NCBI GenBank assembly: GCA_028023455.1
Contig: JAQFVV010000029.1
Location: forward strand, 10,396,644 to 10,460,643
DNA from: Epiperipatus broadwayi
Taxonomy: Eukaryota; Onychophora; Udeonychophora; Euonychophora; Peripatidae
Length of the DNA: 64,000 bases
Direction of reading: 5' to 3'
The notes beneath the pieces are model-generated. The model made no database searches, had not been told where the DNA came from, and saw nothing but the letters and a program-made list of their open reading frames with translations. Each line of letters opens with the position of its first letter. Within the stretch, counting starts at the first letter, position 1. The translations under genes were made by a program, and so were the position numbers. Below, one piece after another: positions 1 to 11,099 of the stretch.

Positions 1-3000
1 GCAACATTTCCTGAAGCATTATTTGTAAAAACAACTATATCATCTACAAACTCTAAATGATTTAAATAATCTCCATTTATTTTTATTCCTTTAGCTTCCC
101 ATTTTAATCCACAAAATACTTCTTGCAGCACTGCTGTAAAAAGTTTTGGAGTCACATTGTCTTACACCCTTCTCAATGTTAACCTTCATATTATGTAATT
201 TAATTGTTGCAGTTGCATTTTTATAAATATTTTTCAGAATATGACAATATCCTGGAATTATACCTTGATGATCCAATGATTTAATCACTGAAGAAATGCT
301 TATAGAATCAAACATCTTTTCATAATCTATACATCCAAAGCATCATGGCAATCTATATTCATTGGACTTTCTGTAACTTCTCTCAAAATTTGGATAAAAT
401 CCATTGTACTAAAACTACTTTTAAATTCAGCTTAGTTTTTTTTGTTGGCTTGAAATCCAAAGTTCTCTGTATATAAGTTGTAATTATCTTGGTAAAAATT
501 TTGTATAAAACTAATAAAAAACTGATACCTTTTTTAAATATTAATATTAATATTGCATTTTTCCAATCATCTGGTACATCTTTATCATTTAGACATTTGG
601 TATTGTACCACTAATCAAGCGTTACATATGTATAATAAAATTTTAAAAAAGTCTGAAGTCAGTAGTAAAATGTTTAAAAGAAGTTATTTTCATTTTGTTT
701 AAAAAAGCAGCGCAGATCACTGGAAAGAAAATAAAGAAAAGAAAGCTGCATTATTCATAGAAGTTTTCTAGGTTTGGGAAAAAGAAAAAATGAAAGCAAT
801 TAAAAGGGGGGAAGAAAAGATATAACTAAGTAAAGTTTAAAATTAGAAACCTTTTACATGAAAATTAAAAGTGCTCTCTTTTCGTTTATTTAAAAGAAAT
901 AAAAATATGTGTATCAAAATTAATTTAGTTACATCCAGAAATCGGAATGTATATGTGCGCAAATAAAAGAGTTGATTCTGAAATACATAGAAAAAAAAAG
1001 AATAATATTGAATTAAAAATGGAAAATAAAGTTTGTAATATAAAAATTAAGTCAGACTCAAAGATTGCTCAACTGATAAGCAAAGATGGAATGGGAATAA
1101 TTAATTAGCAATGGCTACCAATAAACAACAATGGGAATAATTAAAAATTTATATCTTATTCAAAGTTAGATTAATCTAAAAAGGAATGTGAATTAAGAGA
1201 CAATGGAAATTTAATTAATAAATTTAATCAAACTGATTTGGAAGGATAAGAACAATAAGAGGATCACATATAAATAGGCCTGAACAATTCATCATTATTA
1301 TTATCATTGTTATTCGTTATATACCTACTATAATTTTCAGGCTCTGTGCAAATAAAACTTATTTCATGAACTCCAAGAAAATCCATGGGTGGCTAATCAG
1401 AAGTCTAAGTATACCACTGTACTCCATTCTCTGACTGTCCTGAAGGTCTCTAATTAGGCGCAATGAACATCTAATAATCTGAGCTGCTTGAACATTATCT
1501 GCTGGACTGAAATGCAGCAAGGAACCACATGTGTCTGTAAATCTAAATTCCAATCAGTTGGTAACACATTCTTCTCAGGAGAAAGAAAGCAGCCATCTGT
1601 CCAGAGGAACGCGTACCTGAAAAACCTGTAGGTAATATTAATTTCTTCCTTATTCCCATTCCTAGTGTGACATTAATTTATTATTATAGCCATTGCAATC
1701 TTTGAGGCCTCCAGAGTCAACAGAAATGAACTCTATAACCAGCATAAAATGAACTTATGTGCAGGTTTAGTGTAATAAACAGATATTCATAGAACTTTCC
1801 AAATCATGCAAACAAATATCTTATATGGTAAAATATCATCTTTTAAAATAAATTATTTTGGAAATTTAAGATGTGCTGGTCAATTCTTTTACTCACACCA
1901 TTAATTATCACTTAGTAAAGAATTTATTAAAGCAGTTTAGTATATTACATTTCCGTTGAGCTAGTTTGGGATAATTCAGGTGCTGAATTAGCAATCTGTC
2001 ATACAAAGTACATTTAATTACTTCTTGTAATTAGCTGGTGCCTGAAGTTTACTTCAAAACAAATAGTGCTTTTCAGCCAAGAAGTTGGTAGCCATAAGAT
2101 ATATCGTGTATAACTTCGGTCTAGCTATAGGTATCCTCTGGGTATTATGTTTGTCCGCCTGAGGGATCAGGTGCTATAATATTTAAAATACAGCTGGATT
2201 AGATTGAGATTATATTTTGATATATTTTTTTTGTTGTTGTTATTTTTTTTATTTGTATTTTTGATTTATATAATCTCAGAGTTTGTTTACTTCGATCTGG
2301 TTCAGTACATAACTTTGCCAAAATTTTTTCTATTTCTTCACCTGCTTTTAAGATTTCATTATAATTCCATCATTATCTCTTCATAAACTTAATTGTATGT
2401 CTCACTTCTTCATTTAAAATCCTGGGCAATTCAGAAGATGCAATAGTTGTTGGAGGTGTTTGTTTTTTATTGCTATGTAATGCTTGATAGAACACTTTTA
2501 CCCATTTCATGATGTCATCTCTTTTAGTAATAATTCCACCTTTTTTTCTTATTTTAAATATGTTTCCTACTAATACCAAAATGTTATTTTACACTCTTGA
2601 GATTTTTATTGTCTTCTAAAGTTTTCTTTGCTAGTTCACAATTATATTTTCTTATATCATTATCAACTCTTTTTCGCATAAATTTTACAAAATGCAAGAT
2701 ATTCAATCCTTAATGCATCATTTTTATATACTTTCATATTCCTTCTTTTCTTCATAAATTATAGTCTCAGTAGAAATTTTATTGGTCAGTTAGTGCTTTT
2801 TTTCTACCAGTTATCTTTCTTGTAGTTTATAAAAATATATCAATTATTTTCCTATTAATGTCATTCAAATCTGAATCATGACCAAAATCTGTTAATATTT
2901 GAAAACGATTTGCAATTTCCAATTTAAAACTCATTAGAGTATTTCTGAAGATTAGGAATATCAACTGTGAATATTGTTTTTCTTAATAATTTTTGTCTCT

Positions 3001-3800
3001 AGTTTTGCATTAACATGTATCGATGATTACTTTTTGTGTTGAATTTATTAAGAACATTATCTTGAAATACGTATTTTCTGTTAGTCAAAATATAATCCAA
3101 TTCTACTGTGCCTTCATTTGGATGCTTCCATGTTCATTTTCTTTTAACATTTTTTTTTAAAAAAGAATTTATAATATAAATTTTTTTTGCAAACTCCACA
3201 AATTAATGTCCTCTCTCACTTCTATTACCATATCTTAGTTTACCTACAGCACTTTCATCTTTCAATCATTTACCAATTCTAGCATTAAAGTCTCCCATAA
3301 CAATTTTAAAATGTTTGGTCTGATCAAAAGCCTTTTGTACATCTATATAAAAATCCTCTACTACTTCATCACTATGAGAACTTAGTTAGGGCATATACCT
3401 GAATTATCTGCATTTGGTATCTGCTATTAAGTTGAATAATCTTGCCACTGTTTGATATACCATCAATCTTCACGACGTTGTTTTTCCACTTTTTCTATAT
3501 AATGAATTTCTATTTCACTTGTACTTCCAATATTTGTGCCTTTGTAGTAGAGTACATGTTCACTTTCACTTTTTTAATCAATCATTTCTTCATCTTTTCT
3601 TCTAACTTCATAAAGTCCAATAATATCCCATTTAATATGAGACAGTTCTTCCAATTCTTGCAATGTTCCTTCACTTGAAAGTGATCTGCAGTTGTAAGTA
3701 CATAAATAAAAAGTTGTCATCAAATTGCAGCTTGGGTCTGCAATTAGGGGATTCTTAGCACCCCCCACATTCGGTCACCAACTGGTGCCTTGGCTAGTGA
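1..3800 (-). mobile_element. Degenerate LINE copy 1 (endonuclease plus reverse transcriptase), split by an insertion
   Basis: Read on the minus strand the element starts near 3800 and leaves the window at base 1. At 3768-3574 is the start of an APE-type endonuclease (TYNCRSLSSEGTLQELEEL, DIIGLYEVRRKDEE). Reverse-transcriptase pieces follow at 2579-2373 and 602-1, including VIKSLDHQGIIPGYCHILKN, NIEKGVRQ and the catalytic motif as VDD near 40-60. Many frameshifts and stops make it a dead copy. The same family appears at 51760-53458 and as a 3' tail at 14430-14780. The EN and RT text looks like the RTE/CFDP2-like group common in invertebrates; the clade is an inference. The tract 603-2306 is absent from the other copy. 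Confidence 0.8.
603..2306. other. About 1.7 kb insertion inside LINE copy 1
   Basis: Copy 2 reads straight from the 'agacatttgg' region into 'ataactttg', but copy 1 breaks after base 602 and resumes near 2307. The inserted block has no ORF above 65 codons. Its 1350-1620 part is richer in G+C than the rest. I find no clear terminal inverted repeat; a TA or GTA duplication at the ends is possible but too short to count. Identity unknown. Confidence 0.6.
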
Positions 3801-5030
3801 CTTTACAGCCTCCTGTGAATAAGGGCCTTGGCTTATTTTCATCTGTCATATTGCAAATATTTATTATAATTTTTTTTTTTCATTCACACATTTATTCTGC
3901 CTTATCAGGCAACTGAGCAGAAACACCATGGTATTTTTTTTGATTTTAAACTCAGGTAAAAAGACAATAAACTCACCATGCTGGCTAATGTGTTGGTGAG
4001 TAGACCATCCATGTTTGTATACTATATGAATAATAACATAGTAATAACAGCTGCAGTGACAAGAATGTGTGGGGTGGGCATTAGGAATTTGCCCTGCTTG
4101 GTTCCTTTAAGACCTCCAAGAGGAATCAAAGGGTCCCTTTTCAGTTAACAGCAAACTCCTTTCTGTAGCCTTTAGCATACATTTTCTTACTTTAGAATGA
4201 TCTACATTTTTTAACTATCTAATTTATATTCATATAAATAATTTATCAATAAGACATATTTGTAAGACCAGTAATTTTTGACAATAAAAGATTATACTTT
4301 ACTGAAATGCAATGATTTTGCTAGTAAAATTTAGTAAGTATTTGGGATCAATAATTTGATAAAATCCAGTGATTTTGCTAATAAAAATTGGTTTCCTGTG
4401 ATAATAAATTAAAATTATGACTGCAATAACTTGCCAACTGATATTAATATTGTCTGTTAAACTGCCTTTAAAGATTTGCTATAAATATGTATTTTTTAAA
4501 TGTTAACATAGTAAGGAGGTTTTATAATTATTTCATTTTTTGTGATTATCGTTTTATAATTGATGTTTGTTCAATTAAGACAAACTGCTTTTTAGCCCAC
4601 ATTATAAATTTGTAATAACTTCCCCAAAAAATTTGGATACAATTCTGCATTGGAGACAGATAAATATTTCACAGGATTCATCCTGGCATTTGTATCAAGG
4701 AAGTGTAATTTTTTGTTATTTATACAAAGTCTAATAATATTTTGTTAGGACAGTGCAATTTAAAGTTTAATAGAACTCTAGCTGATGTTATCCTAATGAA
4801 ATTTTACTTCTTGCTACAATAACTTATCTGTCCAGAAAATGTACACTCAAGTTAGTATCTGCACAAGAAAAGTTTAGTCAGATATTCTTTCAAATAGTAA
4901 AACTTAATTCACTATTATGTATGAAAATGCAATTTTTATAAATAATATTTTGTTAAATTAAAATTATATTTAATACTAAGTTGGTTTGTTACAAGAAATA
5001 AAAACTAGACATTTCAATAATAAAAACTAG
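3801..5030. other. No gene seen; AT-rich sequence
   Basis: Contains the presumed 5' leader of LINE copy 1 up to about 4100, then AT-rich sequence with short repeated phrases. No exon, RNA gene or transposon end is recognisable. Confidence 0.5.
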
Positions 5031-5049
5031 AGAGGGTACTGGTCAGTTA

Positions 5050-5195
5050 GGCAGACCAGCCACTTGGTGGCATTCTTTCTCTGCAAAAGCATAGAAATAT
5101 GCCATTTAGGCAGCCGCTGCAGGCTATCTTATAGCCAGGACAGTCACCTGGTGGTGTTCTTTCTTTGCAAAAACACAGAAATATGCCATTATTCA
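5050..5195 (+). repeat. Diverged tandem duplication, about 53-bp units
   Basis: Two similar blocks lie about 83 bp apart (about 5057-5108 and 5140-5191). Each holds a CTGGTGG/TTGGTGG core, then a CATTCTTTCT-like stretch, GCAAAA and GAAATATGCCATT. They differ at about one base in eight, so the duplication is old. No coding potential. Confidence 0.7.
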
Positions 5196-5533
5196 CTTGA
5201 TTTCCACATGAATGCATAGAAACCAATGCCGTTTTTTAACGCAGCCTGTAACAGTGGCTATATATGCTGTTGTGCAGTTTATCCGAATGCTAACTCTTAT
5301 AAACGTCACTACAGTATGACCTGAGGGTACCTATACTTCAACTTACCGTAACTCTTGAAATGTCGTCTTTCAACTAATCATCTTGCAATGAAACTGACGT
5401 GTACTAAAAATTTCATTCAGTTCACATGCTTCCCTACACACTTTTAAAGGCTGTAATATTACACATTATCTAATTAGCCCACAATGATTTAAATTAGCTT
5501 GCTCTATGTTGCTTTGGTATCTATGAAAGATGG

Positions 5534-5625
5534 CAGCTCCAGGAGAAATTAACTTCTATTATATGCTTATTTAATTAATCCAAAATGATCCAGGAGAAAT
5601 TAGCTTCTATTAGTTGCTTATTTCT
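5534..5625 (+). repeat. Short direct duplication, about 36-bp units
   Basis: The block at about 5536-5571 recurs at 5588-5623: both read TCCAGGAGAAATTA, CTTCTATTA and TGCTTATTT with few differences. Flanks are plain AT-rich DNA. Confidence 0.65.
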
Positions 5626-5879
5626 AAGTTGTTTATTTTTGATCCTTTTATATTGTAATTTTTCATCAGATTGGATTCAAAAATTTTACAGATTTTTATT
5701 ATTTTTGGATTAACTTCCACAATTATTTGGATAATAATCTAGATGTTGTTTAAAAAACAACCTGAATCTAAAGACTTATTTTTTAACAAAAACGATTGTT
5801 TTTTATGACTTATTTTTTGAGTATATGGATTTACTCCGTACAAATTAACACCTTTGTTTACCTATTTAAAATAGTTAAT

Positions 5880-6165
5880 CTGAAATAAAATTGAAATAGA
5901 TAATTAAAAATAAATGTAAATTTATTTAATATATCAAACCAGGTTTTTGCATTCTTTATTGGAATCTTATAAAGATATTTTCTGTTTTGTAATCATATAA
6001 TCAACTACTCTATAGCAACTTCATCAAATGGACATTATACTACAATAAACATAATAATATAAAAATGAATAAACTTAGAAACTTATTACAATCTTTTTTT
6101 TTTTTGCAAATTTTCAAAACAATCTACAAAAATAATAGTTTAATTAATTATAATTCTAAAGTTTC
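5880..6165 (+). repeat. Left arm of long inverted repeat around Penelope-like element 1
   Basis: Reverse complement of this block matches 8335-8620 over nearly its whole length, with scattered changes and small gaps; the inner 100 bp are almost perfect. The arms enclose the Penelope-like coding remnant at 6300-7900. Penelope elements often have inverted or tandem terminal copies, so these arms are likely part of that element. Confidence 0.8.
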
Positions 6166-6299
6166 TAATAACTGTAATGCCCCCCTCCCAATTCTACCAG
6201 GCTTTTAACCATGTTTGCACATTTGTTTAACATTTTATCATCTGGATATTTTTTTCACAATTCATTCTATGATCAGTATACAATATGGCCCTGATTTTA

Positions 6300-7900
6300 T
6301 AACCTTTGTTTTAATTATCCTATTATACTCCTTACATCTTTCAGTCATAGTCTTTCCTGTCTGACATATATATATATATCACCATGGTCACAGTTAATTT
6401 TGTAAATTAACCCTACCCTATTTTTAATATTGCCCATCTTTTTTAATATCATCAGGTAACTTTTATTAATGTCTTATATACCCTATCGGGAATTGAAACC
6501 ACTTCCTATTTTTATACACTGGTTGTACACTATTATTACTAAAAATCTTTTTAATATATTTTATAATCCATCTTAACATAATTATTTTCAACTTTAAATT
6601 TCTGTTGGTTTTTTTTTTGCATTCAATATTAGTATATCATTTTTTTAAAACTTAAATCCTTTTAAAACTTCTATTTTTCTGATTCTATGGCTGATACAAA
6701 TTTGAATCAATTATACCTGTTTTTTCTTCATCTTTAATATAATGTTTATTAAATATTTCACCATTAATTCCTTTCTTTAAACAAAATGTTTAAATACTGT
6801 AATCTTTCTTTTTTTTCATTGTACATTTAATATTGCATTTATTATTATTCAATTCTTTAAATGCATTAACAATCCTTATGTTACTTCCTATTACAATTAA
6901 ATTTTTAACATATGTATGATATACTATAATTTCCTTATTTTTTCAATACTTATCAATTATATTATCTTTATATAGTCAATTACAATCAATGGTCAAATCT
7001 CACCAAGAGAGCAATCTATAACCCATCCCTTTGTTATATTCCAAAATCTTCCTTATATTTAAAATATAGAGCTTCATTTGTCAGTTATAATGCTTCTTTA
7101 ATAATATAGTATCTTCCCTAGATATACTCTAATACATGTTTTCAATGTCAAAATAATCATTTCATTTCTATTTAATTTTACATTACTTAATTTATCTATA
7201 ATTTCTTTTGAATTCTTAATACAATATTCGTCGAAACATCTTGTAGTGATTTTTTTATTATTATAGATTATATCACATAAATCTTTAAGAATATAATTAT
7301 TAAAGTCTATTATTACTCTTACTGGCAAATTCTTATATGTTTTAACCTTCCCAAATATACATGCATGTGCAAAGGCTGTAGGATATAAAAATGCGTATTT
7401 TTGTTTTATTTTTATATAATTTAATAAAATCTTTTGTCTTAATTCTGTTTTCTGGATCTTTATTTTTGATATGCCTGCTTTATAATATTTTCTTTCTGTC
7501 AAAGTCCATTTAATTTAAAACAACAAATCTTAATCCTTTATCTTCACTTATTACTATTAAGTGCTCCTTATTTATTTTGTCCATAATTGTCTTCTGACTC
7601 CTTCCATTCTTTTACATTTTATGCTTTTTGTTAATAATATTAATTTTTGATTGAAACTTTGCTTTCAAACTATTCTTAATATTCGCTGCTTCCATACTCA
7701 CAATTGTTTTTTTGATATCTCTCTATCCCTTTATTTAGAATCTGTGATTGCTCATTTGTAAAACTGTTATTACAAAATCCTTATTACAATTATTTACTGT
7801 AAAATGATTAACTATTTTTACCCTTGATTCCATTTCTTTATAATTATTATCCTCATTTATTATTATATTTCCTATAAAGCTTATTTTGTTTACCATTATG
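6300..7900 (-). pseudogene. Penelope-like element 1, reverse transcriptase and GIY-YIG remnant
   Basis: On the minus strand, 7502-7098 stays open for 134 codons and holds the Penelope-type segment YPTAFAHACIFGKVKTYKNL followed by LPVRVIIDFNNYI, aligned by eye to the 'pRIYGLPKIHK...PLRPIVS' block of these elements. Near 6430-6310 the reading YICQTGKTMTERCKEYNRI matches the GIY-YIG endonuclease tail. Many stops and shifts lie between, so the copy is dead. The related and better preserved copy is at 42540-44400. Confidence 0.7.
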
Positions 7901-7946
7901 AGTCAATAAACCACGATTAATATATTCCAATAATTTTATAGATAAA

Positions 7947-8245
7947 CCACTAAACATCACCTGATCACCATCTCTTATGCTAGCACATAACTGTTATTAA
8001 ATTTCATTCTCATAGTTTTGTAGTTAAGTAGAGATAAAAGGTGGCTGCTGGAGGGTTGCATTAGATCCTAAGATTTAGGTGCAATGCTCTCAGATCCAAG
8101 GATCCTCACTGATGAAGGCCATAAGCCAGAAACTATGAGTAGGCACTAGATGGGGATTTTATGCACAAGCCTTCTGGCATCCATTGAATACTCTGGTCAG
8201 CACAGGGTGGCACTACTGTATGGAGAGTTTTGCATGTTTAATTCC
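7947..8245 (+). mobile_element. Hammerhead-bearing small mobile element, copy 1
   Basis: 299 bp flanked by a 9-bp direct duplication ATAGATAAA (7938-7946 and 8246-8254). One end reads ACTAAACATCACCTGATCACC, the other GAGAGTTTTGC. The middle holds a hammerhead relic (8085-8155) and a segment also found at 40192-40525 and 45941-46645. It is inserted into Penelope-like element 1 in the opposite orientation to that element's ORF, so it is a separate insertion. No protein is encoded; it must move with enzymes from elsewhere. Confidence 0.75.
8085..8155 (+). ncRNA. Hammerhead ribozyme relic, family 1 (disabled)
   Basis: The core CTGATGA (8109-8115), a short stem II and GAAAC (8129-8133) are kept, and the 5' strand of stem I is present. 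Compared with the copies at 40299-40357 and 46043-46101, about 16 bases after GAAACTA are missing. These include the cleavage site and the 3' strand of stem I, so it cannot cleave. Confidence 0.7.
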
Positions 8246-8334
8246 ATAGATAAATGTGCTTTTAAAATTTTTTTTTTTCAAAAACTATTCAAAAATGCCT
8301 TGTATAATTGGGGTGTGTTGAATTATTGGAAATT

Positions 8335-8620
8335 TTAGAATTGTAATTAAACTATTGTTTTTGTAGATTGTAAATTTGAAAGAAAAAAAAATGATTGTAA
8401 TAAGTTTCTAAATTTATTCATTTTTATGTATATATATATGTATTTTACTAATTATATTTATTGTAATATAATATCCATTGGGTGGAGTTACTATCGATGT
8501 AATTATAAAACAGGAAACATCCTGATATGGTTTCAATAAGAAATGAAAACCTGGCTTGATGTATTAAATACATTTTTATTTGTTTTTAGTTGACTATTTG
8601 AGTAATTATTTTAAATTTTA
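8335..8620 (-). repeat. Right arm of long inverted repeat around Penelope-like element 1
   Basis: Partner of 5880-6165; together they would fold into a stem of nearly 300 bp. Weaker similarity may continue about 100 bp further out on both sides. A target duplication was not identified. Confidence 0.8.
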
Positions 8621-9187
8621 TAAAGAAGTCAACATTATGGACAAATTTTTTAAAATTGAAATTTGACTATTTGAAGCATTTATTTCCATATATATGCACT
8701 TTTCAGAATCTAGTTAATTAACGGACATAGCAATTTCATTCAAATTATCATTACCAAATTCTTATGTGTATATTATTCCAAAATAAAAAAAGATACATTT
8801 TGTGATAACTACAAACTAATCTGTAAAACATTTTAACTTATCAAATGCTGATTCTTTTGTTTTATCATCTTAGGATGCTAACATTTTAATTCTTTGACTG
8901 CAAATGTTTCAAAGATTTTGATACTGCCCCCCTAATGATCACAATCAATAGTGCACCTTTTTAAAATATCTGAAATAATCTTTTAATGTAATGGGATCTG
9001 ATTCTTATAAAAGCTGTGCATAGACTTACAATAAAATATTCTTAATAACTGAAACACAGGCTTATTATATACCTGTGTCTCTATATATGTAATATATAGG
9101 ATATATGAGCACAGACTTTCACATGACCCACCACTCTCCACACTATCTCATAATACTCATACACTTGAACACATATATGCTGAAAAG

Positions 9188-9250
9188 ATAAATAATCACT
9201 AATATTCGTATTTCATGCTAAACCAGCAATCATCAGTTGATCCAGCCTGT
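9188..9250 (-). ncRNA. Hammerhead-like motif, family 2 (degenerate)
   Basis: Core CTGATGA on the minus strand (9236-9230) with stem II and GAAA (9214-9211). Stem III has a T-to-A change and stem I has lost the CCAA/TTGG pairing, so activity is doubtful. Confidence 0.5.
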
Positions 9251-9515
9251 ATTTCAGTTATTACATAATACAGATGCCTGCCCATCCCTTGTATATATAT
9301 TAAATGGATTATGTCCTGTACATGAGGGGTCAAATTGACTTTGGGTCAACATGGATGTAACAAGAATCTCGGCCTCAGGGTGGCCTTTAAGCATTCCATC
9401 ATCAGATTTTCAATTGGATGGACGGTTGGAGTGGATTGAAGCCTGTTCATTAAAGTATGAGGTTTGGCTATCTTAATATATACCTGAGCACTTATGGCAT
9501 ATATGTGTAGAGATG

Positions 9516-9574
9516 GTAATCTGGACCAACTGATGATTGCTGATTTAGCATGAAATACGTATATTGGTGATTAT
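9516..9574 (+). ncRNA. Hammerhead ribozyme candidate, family 2, tandem unit 1
   Basis: Core CTGATGA 9530-9536, stem II 9537-9551 (four pairs plus a U-U), GAAA 9552-9555, and a stem III of three pairs with a 2-nt loop (9555-9562). Stem I pairs CCAA (9526-9529) with TTGG (9564-9567) and, past an internal loop, GTAATC (9516-9521) with GATTAT (9569-9574). Predicted cleavage is after A9563. Confidence 0.65.
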
Positions 9575-9602
9575 TTATCTTTTCAACATGTGTTCAATTG
9601 TG

Positions 9603-9661
9603 GTAATCTGGACCAACTGATGATTGCTGATTTAGCATGAAATACGTATATTGGTGATTAT
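9603..9661 (+). ncRNA. Hammerhead ribozyme candidate, family 2, tandem unit 2
   Basis: Core CTGATGA 9617-9623 and GAAA 9639-9642; the sequence is essentially the same as unit 1. Predicted cleavage is after A9650, 87 nt from the unit 1 site. Co-transcription would free an 87-nt RNA. Confidence 0.65.
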
Positions 9662-9739
9662 TTATCTTTTCAACATATGTGTTCAAGTGCATTAGTATTA
9701 TGAGATAGTGTGGAGAGTGATGGGTATGAAGTCTACTAT

Positions 9740-11090
9740 TTATTTGTTTTTTAATGTCCAAAATAATAAAAATGTGCATTTACAATAGTAAATTCATTAT
9801 CACATCTAGAAAATTGAAACTCTTATAATATTTTCAGAATTTTATGGATAACTACTTAAGTGAAATTATTTCCAATGCCTTTATGTAAATAAATGGTCTA
9901 TGCCTCACTTCCATTCAATAAATTTGATAAAATAACATTTCTACGAATAGTTAATTATTACAGTGAAATACATTGACATTTAATTTGTTAAATGCTGCAG
10001 CAATAGTTTGAACCTGTGGTGCACTTTAACGTTCTACCATAATGTTTAAATTAATTCACATTATTAAACTGATAACTCCCAAAGATAAAGTTTTTTCTTC
10101 TACAAATGACTTTCTTTTATTTATTATTTATAGTTTTGCTTTTAGGTCTTAAGTGATGTTATATTGCTAAGGCTATTAATATATAGTTTGGCTGAAGATT
10201 TCTCAGCCCTCATATAACTATTTAAGTTAGATGGTTTTGAAGACATATAGGTGTCTGAAAATTTCAGATTTTCTACTTGATAGTTAACTAATTAGATAAA
10301 TTCTGGATTTGAGTTGATATTTTTAGATCTAGGATCGAAATTACCCACTGAGGATTGCCAAAGTATGAAACCAGTGGTCTGAGGATTGGTGGATAATTTC
10401 TAGATAGAGATTTTTAAATGCGTTCTTTTGCAGCATTTATCAATAAAGCTTGCTAGAGCAATTAATACTGCTCATTATTGATAAAGAATTTGTGTTTTTT
10501 TTTTACTTAATCATAAATCCAAATCTTTTTTATAACTTTGAATTCAGAATATTCTGTAGAATATTTTTCGAATTAATAAAGATGATACAATCATATTTTA
10601 AATTCAAAAACCAAAAAGACAGTTTTTATTTTTACTCATTAACACTATCAAATCTTTGTTATCAGATGGAGAACAAAGTCAAAGCTAGTCCACATCTATG
10701 TTTCATTTCAAATGCCTGATTTTCTATCATCACTATTAACACTTTCATATCTGTCTTTTAAACTCTACAATATGCACAAATTGTGTAATTGATTTCAAAC
10801 ATCACAACTTATTGATTAATTGAGTTAAATGTCTTGAAAAATTCAATAAAATCAATATATTTATATATCTTTTTTTTGTATTTGATTAACAAGAAAAATC
10901 ATAATTATAGTCCTTACTGATTCTCTAAATCCATCCTATCTCGGGTAATTGCTCTTCCATGACTGAAAGCGATTTAATCAAATTCATGATTACTCCATGT
11001 AATTTCTGCAGCCTTTTCTATCCTCTATAAATTGGAGCAATGGAAACATTTTTAAAATCAGAAAAGCTTCATATATTGGAATTACGTTTT
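9740..11090. other. No gene seen; AT-rich sequence
   Basis: An 89-codon open stretch at 10450-10719 is phenylalanine-rich and asparagine-rich and reads like translated AT-rich DNA. No splice-framed exon or repeat end stands out. Confidence 0.5.
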
Positions 11091-11099
11091 AAAATAAAT

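Larger units (their letters stand above)
9114..9733. repeat. Inverted repeat carrying three hammerhead motifs
   Basis: Left arm about 9114-9246 and right arm about 9602-9733 are reverse complements with modest divergence (shared text includes CACTCTCCACACTATCTCAT). The right side also has a tandem duplication of 87 bp, beginning near 9516 and again at 9603. The spacer (9250-9510) has no ORF. Confidence 0.8.

Noticed and set aside
7947-8245. Hammerhead as an integral part of Penelope-like element 1
   Set aside because: It runs opposite to the element's ORF and is flanked by its own 9-bp duplication, so it is a later insertion.
9404-9412. Minus-strand CTGATGATGG in the spacer of the 9.1-9.7 kb inverted repeat
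   Set aside because: No stem II or GAAA downstream.
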